This document shows positions 1-11,282 of a stretch of 64,000 nt of DNA, piece by piece. The stretch is from Holothuria scabra (lineage: Eukaryota; Echinodermata; Holothuroidea; Aspidochirotida; Holothuriidae): contig CM074193.1 in NCBI GenBank assembly GCA_037179385.1, forward strand, positions 5,663,547-5,727,546, given 5' to 3'. How positions within the stretch are numbered: the first letter of the stretch is position 1; each line of letters opens with the position of its first letter. The notes under the pieces are model-generated. The model was given only the letters and a program-made list of their open reading frames with translations. It did no database searches and had not been told where the DNA came from. The position numbers and the translations under genes were made by a program.

Positions 1-1299
1 CCAGTGCAAAATCTGAAACACTTCAAGAACTTAACAATTAAATAATTTCAACACAAGAAACAAGGAAAGCTCTACTCAAAATGTTGTTGGGTTAGGTTAG
101 GTTAAGTTAGATGGAGTTTTGCAGCCCAGTTCCAACCAATTGGTTCAAGTTGAGCTGGCCACGGCCTTTTTCCCTGGTGTGGCTCACAGGTTTTTTTTCC
201 TACTCGTTTATGCTGAGCACCAAGCACAATGACAGTACTTAGGTTCCATTTTTTTCAGAATGACCAAAATCTTGGAAGAGACTACTTAAGAAACGTCACC
301 ATGCTAGTCAGGTCTAACCTAAAGTAGTTATTGCCCCCAGGCACAAAAATTATCAACTTTAGAATAAAAAGTAATGAAATCCCCTCCCCCCAACTTCTAA
401 GTGGGTGCATTCACGAATATACTTACCCCTTGCTATCATACTGTTATTGCATATCCCTTGCACTCCACCCAATGCTCAGCAGAAGCATGTTTAAAGGGGG
501 ATGGGGGGGCACAGACCCCCTCCCACTTCCAAAGTCAGCCAGGGGAAATCACTCAGTTGGGGGATTTCCAGGTTTGAGGAAGAAGAAAAGTTTAAAGAGA
601 CACACTGAAAAATGGTTGTTAAAGCAAAAAAAAATAAAGGAAAAAAGAAGGATCCTAAAAAATTCAGATAGCACAAGTATGCTGACATGAGTAGGTCCCT
701 ATGAACTGAAATGCAGCAGAAAAGCAAAAAAAAAAAAAAAAAAAATTATCAAAATCCATGCCAGTGCAGGCAATCACAGATCGTGCCCCCAGCCCCCACC
801 TTCGAAATCCTGCACACGCCACTGACACTCCGAGAAGCTCAGGCACAATGACTTCACCCCTAGCTATAAACCAGTAGATTGCTCTCATTTACTCTTCCCA
901 GCAAGTCTTGTTTGGGAGGTAGTACAGTAGGTATAGGTCAGCAATGTGAATATAAGTTTTAAGAAATGAAACTATGAAAATTTTGAAAATACCTTTTGAC
1001 CTTCAAGCTTCTACTATGCCCACATATTTTCATGAAAGATAAGTACATCTGCAAATTGAGCATTGTGATCCTTGAATATCCAAAAAGAAGTTGAAAAATA
1101 TTGACATGGGCAGGGCAAGTTGGGCAACCACCTTGGGAGGAGTAGTGTTTTTCCTAAGCATCCAATGTTTTTGTATCCTCTTGCTTTGCCTTTACCCATT
1201 CTAAGTATGAACTGCATTTAATTACTGTAGCAATAAAGAAGAGGTAACAGTTTTTTTTTTCATTTGTATAAAAATGACAAAACGTGCAGTTCTACTTAC
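1..1299 (-). other. MAN1A intron 2 (partial), repeat-bearing
   Basis: This is intronic sequence downstream, in transcript order, of the second mannosidase exon. I looked on the minus strand for the next conserved GH47 block, which should resemble FEVNIRxxGGLLSAYY, and did not find it, so that exon lies beyond the left edge. The stretch contains a dispersed repeat at 88-262, a run of 20 A at 726-745, and a C-rich segment near 785-825 ending in cgccactg. That last segment resembles the termini of the hAT-type elements elsewhere in the window, but no partner end was found. Confidence 0.6.
88..262 (+). repeat. Dispersed ~170-bp repeat, copy 1
   Basis: The segment starts with a short run of TTAGG units and continues through 'gttaagttagatgga', 'gagctggcca' and 'gcaccaagcacaatg' to a T-rich end. 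A clearly related copy in the same orientation lies at 37383-37552. The shared blocks run through the whole length with scattered substitutions, so this is an interspersed repeat and not a local duplication. No tRNA-like head or terminal inverted repeat is evident. A short SINE or a fragment of a longer element are both possible. Confidence 0.7.
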
Positions 1300-1515
1300 T
1301 GGATTAAAGTTAAAGTCATGTGCTATCCAATCATGTGCCTTCTGATACTGTTCTGTAAGACCCATCAGGTAGAGTGTGTCTACTCCATCTATAATGGTAG
1401 CACCCATAGCTGTTTTGCCAAAGATACTTGCTGAATGACCTGTATGTGAGATGGGCTTCAGTTCATTGGCCCCCCAAGCATACGTTTCATATCCATTCCA
1501 TGCATGGACCATCAT
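1300..1515 (-). CDS. MAN1A: GH47 alpha-1,2-mannosidase, exon 2
   Basis: These 72 codons are the N-terminal edge of the glycosyl hydrolase 47 (alpha/alpha)7 barrel. They start MMVHAWNGYETYAWGANELKP and include GATIIDGVDTLYLMGL, which closely follow vertebrate Golgi mannosidases IA/IB/IC (for example NYRRYAWGxNELxP and GATIVDALDTLYIM). The exon is bounded on the minus strand by a pyrimidine-rich acceptor ending in ttacag and by a consensus gtaagt donor. Both junctions are phase 0, so it joins directly to exon 1 to give KVRE-MMVHAW, which is the spacing known for the family. The product trims Man9GlcNAc2 towards Man5 during N-glycan processing. The catalytic acids lie in exons outside the window. 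Confidence 0.95.
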
Positions 1516-3925
1516 CTGTAAAGAAGAAATGATTTTTCATCATATCACTTGATAAACTAAAGTACAGTAATTGTGAATCAAATTACAACGGTGTAGCCAT
1601 GCATAGACTACTTAGTGAGTATCTTCTTTCTACCATCCCTATGCCTTTGTGTGAAAAAGCACATGAGCCAACTGTATACAGTACATATATGAGTAGAGCA
1701 TCATCATCAGAACCCAACAATCAACCCAAAGCCTACTCCAATTACTCTAAGGAAGTTCTGTCTCCTCCTAATGCAGATAAATAGGAAATGGCAATTTGAA
1801 GGCCATGATTGTAATGTACAGTAATGCAACTTCATAATTGAATTTAAATTCTATTCTTTCATTAGGCTATTTATTCAATTTTTTTTTCTTTTTTTGGATG
1901 AAAAAACCTTTAAAATTTTATGTATGTACAGTGCATTATAAAAGTAAGAAAATGGCCACCCAACTTTAAAGCTTTTTTTTCACCCATGGTTTTGACTCCA
2001 AGGTTGATAAATGCAGGTGAACAGGTACCATAGGTCTGCTCTACATACCAGTCTTGGAAAATCACTAAAAAACTGTTGGTTTTTGAGCATTGTATACTGT
2101 ATGTCAGAATGAAAAGAAAAGCAGCACAATACAGGATGATATCCAGTACTGTAACTTTTCTTGTGAAATACTGTTAGTTCTCACATAAGAAATCCAGGTA
2201 GTTACTGCTGAATAATTTCAAAACACTTTGAACAGTTAAGGCTGTTGAGACTGTTTAAATATTTTATGATCTTTTTCTTTGCTTGCCATGTGGGTGCATT
2301 AATTTTTTGTTTTTATTTTAAACTAATTAAACAGCTCAGTAATTTGGCAAGGGGAAGTTTTAACCTCCCCCCTTCCCACAATTCACAGGCTGTGGTATTT
2401 CAACATATTTGAGAGGTATTGTTTAGTCATGGCAACACCACGGGCTGCACTTGAGACAGTCACATGATGTACTAAAAGGATTATCAGAAAATTGCTGGGA
2501 GTTGAGGTCCTTACACACATTCTCTATGGTACACAATTTACTGTACTTCACACAGCACTGACTGCAGAGATACATGTGCAACCATACAAAGCCCTAATCT
2601 TTGTTGCTAACAGAACTACATACTGAGTAGTACTGTAGTTTCATTCTCTTCCTTAAGCCACATATGCTGGATGGGTGAAAAAGTTGGCAGCTGGTAACTT
2701 TCAACTTTACCTAGCTAAAAATGCATGACACAGGCTTGATCAAAGTTTGTTAAGTGACAAAAATTCTGTAGCAGATGGCAATGGTGCATCTGGCCATCTA
2801 GTCAATGCTTTTAACCCCTCACAAACCCATCTCTCTCACTGAGTGAGACTCAGACCAGTCACCAGGCTTTTGTTAGCTCTGGATCTCAAAATTATCAAGA
2901 ATAAATTTCCCAATATTTTTGGAAGGGTTTCACAGAAAGCAATCCCAAAAATTTCCAACAAAAAAGGTCAACTTTTTCCAATTTGTTTGCTCAACAGGTG
3001 AAGGATTCCTGAACAAGATTTTATAATTTCAAAGGATTGATGAGAAAGAAGTTGGTGTAACCTACAGTATCTAAGAAAAGAAAAAAATGAAATAAGTATG
3101 ACAGGTATTTCTGTATCACTGTGTTACCATTAGTTGGTCAATGTAAAGAAGTGTATTGCATCGGCTGTAGCTATGCTCTGCATGCAGTGACCAACTCAAG
3201 ATATTGAGACCATCACTACGTACTACCTACTGTGCAAGGCTTTCACTAAGTGACTAAATCACTATTTTACATTAACCAGGGCAACACTGCATTAGTAATA
3301 ATAATAATAATTAAATTAGGCTTATGTAGTGTAGGGTCAATCAGTTCCAAGAAGGCACTGCTCTAGGCGCTTTACAAAGAAGTATGAAATACATTAAGAA
3401 TTGAATGCAAACCAGAGGGGTCTAACATTTATTTTTAATATAAATGCAGATGCAAGCTCTTATTAGGTTTAATCACCCATACTAATAGTAATTTAGGGTT
3501 AGGTCTAGGGATACATAAAGATGTATGCATGTGCACACCTTCCCATAGGTATGCCACTTCTGCGAACAAAAACCCAGTTAGTGCCCAGCTGCACATACGT
3601 ACCTGTAGGACAGACCCAAGCAGTCTCCATGCAGTCACCCCTTAATATATGTAATACTTACAAGCTAATTTGATTCTGGTTTATTCTGACACTAGTATCA
3701 GGTGGATTAAATTTTTCCATGACTGTGGGATAATTTAATCATACTGGGCTAGTTGGTTTCAGAGTAAGTTAGACACATACTGGGTTATAGTCATTTCTAA
3801 GGTCTAGACTATGTAGTGCATTTTGTGGGGCCACTAAATGTTATGATACATAGGTTTGTAAAGATGTAAACTAGGCTACTTTAAAGCATATGACAGTTGT
3901 GTGATAGCAGACAATATTTACTTAC
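1516..3925 (-). other. MAN1A intron 1
   Basis: This 2.4-kb intron lies between two phase-0 exons. The sequence is AT-rich with no coding potential that I can support. It contains one recognisable repeat tail at 3296-3380. The short open frames at 3435-3638 and 1599-1784 have no family resemblance. Confidence 0.75.
3296..3380 (+). repeat. (AAT)n-linked repeat tail
   Basis: A short (AAT)n tract is followed by 'aggcttatgtagtgtagggtc' and 'ctctaggcgctttacaaag'. I recognise this as a diverged form of a widespread marine-invertebrate repeat segment of the type 'gcttatatagcgc...aagcgctttaca'. It is probably the end of a SINE or other non-autonomous element. No head was identified. Confidence 0.45.
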
Positions 3926-4546
3926 CTCCCTCACTTTATCCCTTCTCTCTTTAGCCTGAGGTTCTGCTGGCTCACCATCTGATATAGAAATGTATCCTTC
4001 TTGTTCTAGTCGAGCTTTAGCTGCAATTTTTGCTTCTTCTCTCTTTGCCCTTTCCTCTTCCTCTCTTTCTTGTAAAAACTTCTCTTTTTCTTGGTCCACT
4101 TCCTCCTTAAGACGATTGTGTTCATCTTGTTCCCTTGGTTGGTCATAATTATTATTTACATCACCCCCATCATTCACAAATGGTGGCTTTTGAATTGCAT
4201 TTCTTGCTTCTTGCAATGCTTGATCTTGTCTAATTTGTAAACTGAGTTTTCTGCGATCATCTCGTAAATGAAAATCTTCATTAGGGTCTTCATCATGTTC
4301 ATGTCCTAAGCCAATCCCAGGTCTAGCACCCCCTATTTGTGGATTAAATATCTCGGGGACATTGTTCATACGTCCTCGTAGGTCCGGTAGGAGAAAAAAT
4401 GCACTGTAACATAATGTCATGAATATAAAGAAAATAAGATAGACCATATACCTCTCTATACTTTTCAATGTTTTCCTTCTTTGAAAAACGGGAAATCCAT
4501 TACTGCTGCGATTGTACAAGGGTAACACTGTAGATTTCGATGCCAT
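3926..4546 (-). CDS. MAN1A: Golgi mannosidase I, exon 1 (anchor and stem)
   Basis: The exon gives 207 codons from an ATG in strong Kozak context (A at -3, G at +4) to a consensus donor (GAG|gtaagt, phase 0). The layout is that of a type II Golgi glycosidase. A cytosolic tail of about 32 residues with a basic patch (FQRRKTLKSIER) is followed by one membrane span at about residues 33-53, then an acidic linker and a highly charged stem at about 130-200 rich in E, K and R that should form a coiled coil. The catalytic barrel starts in exon 2. Tail and stem are poorly conserved in this family, so recognition rests on the architecture and the exact in-phase junction to exon 2. Vertebrates have MAN1A1, MAN1A2 and MAN1C1; this looks like an invertebrate co-orthologue. 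The first non-coding exon and promoter were not identified. Confidence 0.9.
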
Positions 4547-7298
4547 CCTGCACCAACCCTGGCAGTACCCGTCGGTTGATCAAAAGAGACCACACGTTTA
4601 ACTTCCAAGTTGAAGGCTAGTATCCACGGTACAAATCCCTAGCACAGTAACACAGTATCATCAGCTATGAAGCTAGGCTAGGAGCGCTAGGCTGGCATTA
4701 CTTCATCGTACTGTAAGCCTACTGACAAGTGCAATCAGACATAACACCACATAATGCGATCAGCCGTGTACGGCGGTTTTACCCTTATACAGTACGTGGT
4801 GATCTTGACATCACGTTAGTCGATGTGTAACTGTGCTGGCCATTCTTATCGTTACAACAATCATATGTATGGAACTGCAAGGCTGTCGCCCTTTTCTCCA
4901 ATCCTTCTCCCACTCATTCAAACTCTCCGTATACCATGCACACAATTTTTATATGAATCCTGTTGAGCAGCTATTCCGTGCTGCCTGAAGACTTTTGAAA
5001 TAGATGTCTGAAGTTGACATTCAAAATCAAATATTATAAAGTTTCCATTAATGTTGATTAGAAGTTATAAATGTACATTAATGTCTTTTTAGCGTTATTT
5101 GTTTTGTTTCTATTTGAAAAAATGTAAGTTGATCGATAAAATGGGAGTTAGTTATGGACAAATATCAGCATACGCGTTAAACTACTACAGCCCTGTAGTG
5201 ACATTTTTGTTTCAAACTTTTATGTCCCCACTATTTTGTTTCAAGTTTCGACTTTTTGTTTTGATGTTTTTCATATTTCTCTTCGTCGTTTCTATAATTG
5301 ATATGTTTCGGTTTTCTCTTATCTTTATTTTTGTTTCGAGTTTTTAAGTCGTTTTTGTCGTACCATATTAGGTAGTAAGACAACGAGGAAGGGTAGTTTC
5401 TAGTGGGATCCGGATTTTTTTTTGGGGGGGGGGGTGGGGGAGGGGGACAACTGTGTATAAATGTATTGAGTCAATTGGCAACTGATAAAGGTATGCATAG
5501 CGTCGAAAATTTAAAAATGTACGGGGATTTGCTAGGCCTTAGACTTGCCCCCCCCCCAACTAATTTTTGCCCGCTACGCGCGATTTTCTCCACATTTACG
5601 TTTGGCTTAAACTACTATGTTACGGGAGATTCTGTTGCAACTCCCTATATATATTAACTGCATAAAGTATATTTTCTAAAACAGCAGTGATAGTGGTCGG
5701 ACGTCATGCTGCCGAAACACGATCTTTACCCAATGAAAGTCTCTTTTTACTGCTACTAGCTTGGAAGATTTTTTCAGACACAAGTGTCTCATGATCAAAA
5801 GCTCAGGGTGGTGGAAGGGATTTATTTCCCTAAATCGGGTGCTTTGGTTTTTCACCCAAGTATATTTTTAACTGAGGACAAAGCAAACTTCTTAATTTCT
5901 TTGCTATCTTAAATTCATTAGCATCATAGTCGAGATGTGCTGGGTAGCTGACATTTGAACATGCACAGCGAGTTCGCTAATTACCGTTATGGACTTGCAT
6001 GCTCCTCTGATGTTGTGAAAAATGTTATAAGGTTTGCATCTGCACAAGGGAGATCTCCAGACAGTTTGAGTGGGCCCGGACTAGGAATAAGTTATGTGGG
6101 AAAGTTGGAACAGTCTGGTATAACTTGCTGGGAACGTTTTGCCATTTCCTTAACATGAGCCAATTACTTTCAGAATTTCTTAAGCAAAATCCCAATTCTT
6201 TTGACGCACTTAGCGCTTTCAAACATTTTTTCGAAACTTCTGACGTGGATTTGGATTGCTGAATTCTTTACGGAATAAAGCTACGCCCGTGTTGTGTATC
6301 CTTCATGAATGCCCGGTGAGTCTGCCAGCTGGATTTTACTATACCAAGTACATTTCCTGTAAAATATCGGCATTCTTACGTCATAGGCAGCAGAAGCGGG
6401 GACCAGGGAGGGGCTCTCCCCCAATATTTGATTATGAGATTTGGGGGCATGCCCCTCCCCCAATAAATGAAGTTTAGAAATCAATTTTTCAAAAGTAATT
6501 AAAAAAAATTAAGTTGCTTTTATTACATTTCGGCTATTCTTTGGCTCAATTATTACTTTTCGGAGTGCAAAAGTTGCAAAGCTTCCGGGGGCTCCCCCGG
6601 ACCCCTCCCCCACGTTAACGATAACCTGTAGGAGAGTTTACTTTCGCCCTTCAAACAGTGAAAACAATTTTTTTTGCAAGCTGTAGATCTTTTTCAAATT
6701 ATCATTCTTCTTCTCAGTTTAGGGCTTTATAAACATACTGAGCGATGGTCATGTCCGCAGCCCCCTTATTGGCCCAATGACACACATTTGCCTCAGTAAT
6801 AATGCCCCTTTTAGGATTATTAGTAATACCTAAACAAAGGTACTTTTTTGCTTCCATTAAGTCCCCTAAAAAGCCTAAAATGTCAGAGCTTCAGGGAGCC
6901 CTGTTGCCAGCCCCTAGACCCCACTCATATTGCTTCAAGATTTTAAATAGAACTCCCCATTGATAAAATGTCCCAAACCTCTTTGGATCTCTAAAATGCC
7001 CCGTCTCAAATTATCAATCACGTGTTCAACTTTGAGTAGCTTCAACATTTTGGCTCTGTCCCCTAATATTACTGTAAAGTGTGTTTTCCCTTAGTCAAAT
7101 GCCATGGTACTTCCCGATTCCATACTCGTCCCCGACCTCACCCCATTCCTGAATTAAATTCATAGTTTGAAATCCTTAATTTGAATATGATTTTCGACCA
7201 TTTTTGGAGCCTTTCAAATCACTTAAATCGCTGAGCTTCCGGGGTCCCCCCCCCCCCGAAGTCTACATGGGCTTTCCCCTTTGACCCCACCAGGGGCC
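4547..7298. other. Upstream flank of MAN1A
   Basis: This stretch holds the 5' untranslated region and presumably the promoter of MAN1A, neither of which I can delimit. Beyond about 5 kb it becomes repeat-derived. A T-run followed by a G-run sits at about 5413-5450 and a C-run at about 5551-5560, the usual edges of non-autonomous DNA transposons in this window. Open frames here, such as 5099-5347, are AT-rich and match nothing I know. Confidence 0.5.
6579..7296. repeat. GC-rich hairpin repeats
   Basis: Three related GC-rich segments lie about 310-350 bp apart at 6579-6612, 6886-6922 and 7230-7296. Each starts with a form of 'agcttccgggg' and continues with complementary C- and G-runs ('ctcccccggacccc', 'gaccccaccagggg') that can fold into hairpins. 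A fourth, better preserved one lies at 10644-10704. Similar GGGGCTTCGCCCC...GGACCCC palindromes are common parts of non-autonomous transposons. The AT-rich spacers between them have no coding signal. Confidence 0.55.
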
Positions 7299-7603
7299 CT
7301 TAGAGACCCAGTTTTCTCACCCCAAACAGTACCAATTATGCTAACCTTCTTACTTATGCCCCTCCTACAATTGTCTGAAATCATCCTTATCCAGTTACAA
7401 ACTCAGTTTATTGCTTCAGGGTGAGTACAGAAAAGCTCTATTTGTATAACCCAAACACTCTCAGTACAGTTCATGCTGTGTAATCTGCATTGGTAATCTG
7501 CATTCTTTGAATTAACAGTCAATCAAAAAGCTGGGCCAATGATGGAGAGTTTCTGTACCCCCTACAGGAAGTGTAGTTTGGGTGAGAGGATTGGCCCTTT
7601 AAG
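7299..7603 (+). mobile_element. TTAA-type MITE, copy A
   Basis: An element of about 305 bp whose ends are imperfect inverted repeats: the left end runs through 'ttttctcaccccaaac' and the right end through 'gtttgggtgagagg...ccctttaa'. The interior shares blocks with copies at 22412-22718, 54496-54794 and, inverted, 60611-60916. Examples are 'acaattgtctgaaatcatcc', 'agtttattgcttcagggtga' and 'aacactctcagtaca'. There is no coding capacity. Flanking TTAA/TTAG tetranucleotides suggest a TTAA target duplication, as left by piggyBac-type transposases, but the transposase family is an inference. Confidence 0.75.
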
Positions 7604-9159
7604 CGGGCCCCGCCAATAGGGTTTTTCGCTTCGTGCAAAACCGGACGCCTTATGGCGTCACCATTTCGCTGCCGAAAACTTGTACTCCCACCCCCAATGA
7701 AAAAACATCTTTCGCCTCCTATGTACGTGTAAAACCAACAGTCGAATTGAACCAATTATATTATTAGCATTAACTTTTAGTAGTAAACTTTTCCCGTTCA
7801 AGCTATAGGAAAACCAGGGATGTGTTATTGTTAGTTACACCTCCCTGAGAACACACTCAAGTTAGTTTCGTTGCATCGCCACTTACGGTGGCAGTATCCT
7901 TGAATACTAATAAACCTAACGTGATGATTAGGATACTTGATTATGAATTCTTACCACAGTTTTTCCCCTTATCATAAAATATAGTGTAAAGTAAAATCAC
8001 TTTTATAACCATCCTCGAAGAATGACTCTGCCATTCCATGTCCTGCCCAAAAATTTCATGTTGTGTTGCAAAAGGAGGAAGGTGGAAGTTCTCACCAGAA
8101 GAGAATTTTTCACCCGACTCGCGTGCATTGACACAGCGCGAGCCGCATCTACACCGCTTGACTATCTATGCAGGCTTGAAAATTCATGTGATTATCGAAA
8201 GTGTTTATCACATAGTGCCATCTCTAACTGAAAATATTGCCTCTTCATTAAACCAGGATAATACAAAAAAACGAAACGAAAAAGAAAATGAAAAATCAAA
8301 ATATATAGAAATTTCAAAACGATAAATTGAAACGAAACAGTAAAATGTCCCTTCTAGGCTACAGCAGAAAAGAAAGCTTACAATCCGTTGACCACCGGAC
8401 CAGAGTTGTACGAATATCCTTCGGAGCTATCTCGAGGGCCGACGAATTTTTTCGTCCAACTCATCTCCACGAAAAATCAATTTGAGGGGCGGCAGCATAA
8501 AGTAGACTACAACCACAGACGCGCTACGCAGGCTACTTCGGAGGCGACTGTGGTAGACATTTTTCTTGTGAAGATGGCGCTCTATCAGAAATAATAATAC
8601 ACCAGGTCTCTATACAGTGTTACACAGAGTCTGCAAACTTGGGCCCATTTTCCATTTACAGGAATCCCGGATTTTGAGAGACGAATTAGTTCGTTTCGTT
8701 TATTTGTTTTTCTAAATAATCAGAATGTGTGGATACACAAAAGTAATGAATACATTCATAACACTGAAGTAGATGGCAGTAAAACTAAAAAACCCTGAGG
8801 GGCTTGTCGATAGTTCTACTCCCCAATAAAAGTTACCTAGAGTAGCTGTGTAACAAACACAAACAAGCATAAAGTGAAAAAGAACGTAAGAGAAAAAGAG
8901 GACGGAAAATTGAATGAACTAAAAGGAAAGGCAATGACTTAGATTACAAGACCAGAACAAACCCTCACAAAACCCCTTACCAACCCGCAGCCCCTTCCAC
9001 CCATGAAAGCCCAAGACTTGCCACAAACAAAATGCGCATAGTGACAAAACATATAATGCATGCACTTGAACAGTATGTTAAGTCAACCATGAAGTTTTAT
9101 CCTTATAATAAACCTTTCATATAAAAATGGTGAGGAAGACTACTGAAGAATTAGTGCAA
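7604..9159. other. Intergenic, no feature recognised
   Basis: I see no gene, RNA or clear mobile element here. Two overlapping open frames near 8022-8325 disagree in frame and have no recognisable motif. The sequence is moderately AT-rich, with purine-rich stretches near 8260-8320 and 8870-8930. Confidence 0.4.
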
Positions 9160-9378
9160 AGCTATGTAGTACTGGGTGAAACCCCTTCGAAAAGAATTTA
9201 TACTTGGCCTGTTAATTAATGAATAAGGTAATGAGTTCCACAGTTTTATAGCTTTGTAGTTTAGGGCCAACTGTGAGGATTAGGTACGGGTAACATTAGT
9301 ATGCAGGAGAAGAGATTGACGAGTAAAATACAGTAGTTGTGGACTGAAGAATTTTTGGTGAAGAATCCTGAACACAGC
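9160..9378 (-). pseudogene. LINE reverse-transcriptase C-terminus (fragment)
   Basis: Read on the minus strand, the segment encodes a decayed stretch with SLLLHTNVTRT, a stop, then SSQLALNYKAIKLWNSLPYS. KLWNSLP is the C-terminal signature of many non-LTR retrotransposon reverse transcriptases. It belongs with the RT fragment at 10708-10960 on the same strand; a 1.3-kb repeat lies between them and the central catalytic region (the FADD block) is missing. The fragment has stops and is non-functional. Confidence 0.6.
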
Positions 9379-9384
9379 CGGATT

Positions 9385-10704
9385 ACGAGGGGGTCCCCCA
9401 ACTTTTTCCAGAAATAAGTTTTTTTACGTCTTAATCTGGTTGCTTTTGCTACAAAAATACAAACTGGATTTGACAGAGCTACGCGAGTGATGCTTAATTA
9501 AGTTATATAATGTTTAAACAGGTCATGTACTGCACTGAAACTATGTAAAAACAATATTCTGTCAATAAATGTCTCAACGCTATCTTTTTTCGACACGCTT
9601 CGGGTGCACCCGTTTTAAATATTTCAGGATTCGGGGTTTCTTCTTGTAGAACATCTCTTCCATTGTCACTGAAACTCATCACCAGGGCCCGGACCGTACA
9701 CAGCTGGAGCTCTACCGTAACTAGTGAAAGAGGGATGCAGGAAGGAGGTGCTGGTCCCCTTCTCTGATCAAATGCAACAAACTTTCTGAAAGGACGGTGA
9801 TCTTATTTGACCCTAATCTGGAGCTCCACTCTTTTTTGGCTGAACTGAAAGGGGGACACTCTTTCTTTAATTTCCATTAATTTCTCTATTAACAGATTGA
9901 GATGTCTCAAAAGTCCATATTTCTGCGTGTTCTGCGCTTTCCATCACAGATAAGGACTCTATAAAAATTCCCATGAAAAGGACGCTATAGGAAACCAACA
10001 GTACGTTTTTGCTTAGTACAAAATTAATATCCTCAGTGGTCACCCTTATTCAGCTGTAGTGAAAAGGGACCCCTCTTGTCTAATTTTATTTCAATTCCAC
10101 TATTGAGATGAAGTAAAAATTCATTTTTCGGCGCTCTCCGCGCGCCCCTTTACAGGTAACGGCTTTGTGAAAGTCACGTGAAAAGACTATATAGGAAACC
10201 AGAGCATGTTTGTGCTTCAGTAACAATGAATTTAAGGGGCAACCGTTATTCAGCTAAGGTTAAAAATGGCCCATCTTTTCTCTAATTTTCTTTCATTTTC
10301 ATTACTGAGATGTTTTAAACGTTAAATTTTTCAGCGCACTTCGCGCACCCTATCATAGACAAGGGCTGAATTCACATCACATGAAAAGACCCCTAGCTTT
10401 CTGAAAAGAAGATAAGGGGCACCAAGGAGGGAGTCCCTGAAGAACCTCAATTTTAAGTAATCCATTCACTTTCCCCGCACCCTCTGCATTATCGATTCCG
10501 GCCGAATTTAACCATACGGAGTAAGCATATAATTGAAGAAAGTCAAATCGTGATATTTGGGTTATGTTAACTGCCCATCTTATGTAATTTAAAGTTGAAG
10601 ATAAAATGCATCATTTAAATGCCTAAAATTTCGTTAATACCCAGGAGCTTCCGGGGGCTTCGCTCCCTGGACCCCTACCGGGGCTTTGCCCCTGGACCCC
10701 ACCA
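9385..10704 (+). repeat. 1.3-kb dispersed repeat, copy 1, with internal 205-bp units
   Basis: This segment aligns almost end to end, in the same orientation, with 61125-62340: both contain 'ttgcttttgctacaaaaata', 'aaatgtctcaacgct' and 'gtaatccattcac'. Inside it are three diverged tandem units that restart with 'gagatg' at 9899, 10105 and 10307 (period 202-206). Each carries 'tataggaaacca', 'ttattcagct' and a palindrome-like 'cgcgctccgcgcgc' type sequence. Its right edge is a GC-rich hairpin at 10644-10704. There is no coding capacity. It appears to have landed inside an older minus-strand LINE, whose fragments flank it. I interpret it as a non-autonomous DNA transposon; the superfamily is unknown. 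Confidence 0.7.
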
Positions 10705-10707
10705 GGG

Positions 10708-10960
10708 GTTAAATGATGTAAATTGTGACCTTTCAGAGATATATAGCTTTTAAACCAGTTAGGCAAATACCTCTAATATCATAGCAATCAAGTTTCTGTA
10801 AGAGAATCCCGTGGTCAATTGTGTCAAATGCCTTTCAAAGATCAAGAAACGCCCCAATATATGTATTATTGTTGTCAATAGCACTGAGTTATTTTTCAAC
10901 AGCTTCAATAAGAGCAAGCTCAGTTTAGTGACCTGGACTAAACCCGGCCGTAATTAGTAA
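10708..10960 (-). pseudogene. LINE reverse-transcriptase core (fragment)
   Basis: The minus strand reads GFSPGH, a stop, TELALIEAVEK, a stop, then NNNTYIGAFLDL, a stop, KAFDTIDHGILLQKL. This is the conserved RT segment around motif A (normally FLDLSKAFDTIDH) of a non-LTR retrotransposon. At least three in-frame stops show that it is dead. The continuation towards the C-terminus is interrupted by the repeat at 9385-10704, with the end of the ORF recognisable at 9160-9378. Confidence 0.75.
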
Positions 10961-11282
10961 ACGTGAGAAGGACATGTGGTATACGAAACAAGCGTGAACA
11001 ACTGTACAACTGTATATATATATAGTACCTAGAACTGACACCAGGAAGGGCGAACAACCTAAGTAGCCTTCGTACAAGGAAAATGTGAACCAGGCCGTGC
11101 GTTCGATGCACGTATATTACCCATTACGCAAGATATAATTCAGTATTTTAATTTTGATCGTGACGCCATTTTTGGGCGTAAATGAGATTTGATAGAAAGT
11201 TGGCAGGCTACAGTAAAGACCTTTCACAAACGAAATGTTTAGGAATTACCTATATATGTTTAGCACCATGAAGATGACACCA

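Noticed and set aside
88..110. Short TTAGG run that could suggest a telomere
   Set aside because: There are only a few units, and they form the beginning of a dispersed repeat found again at 37383.
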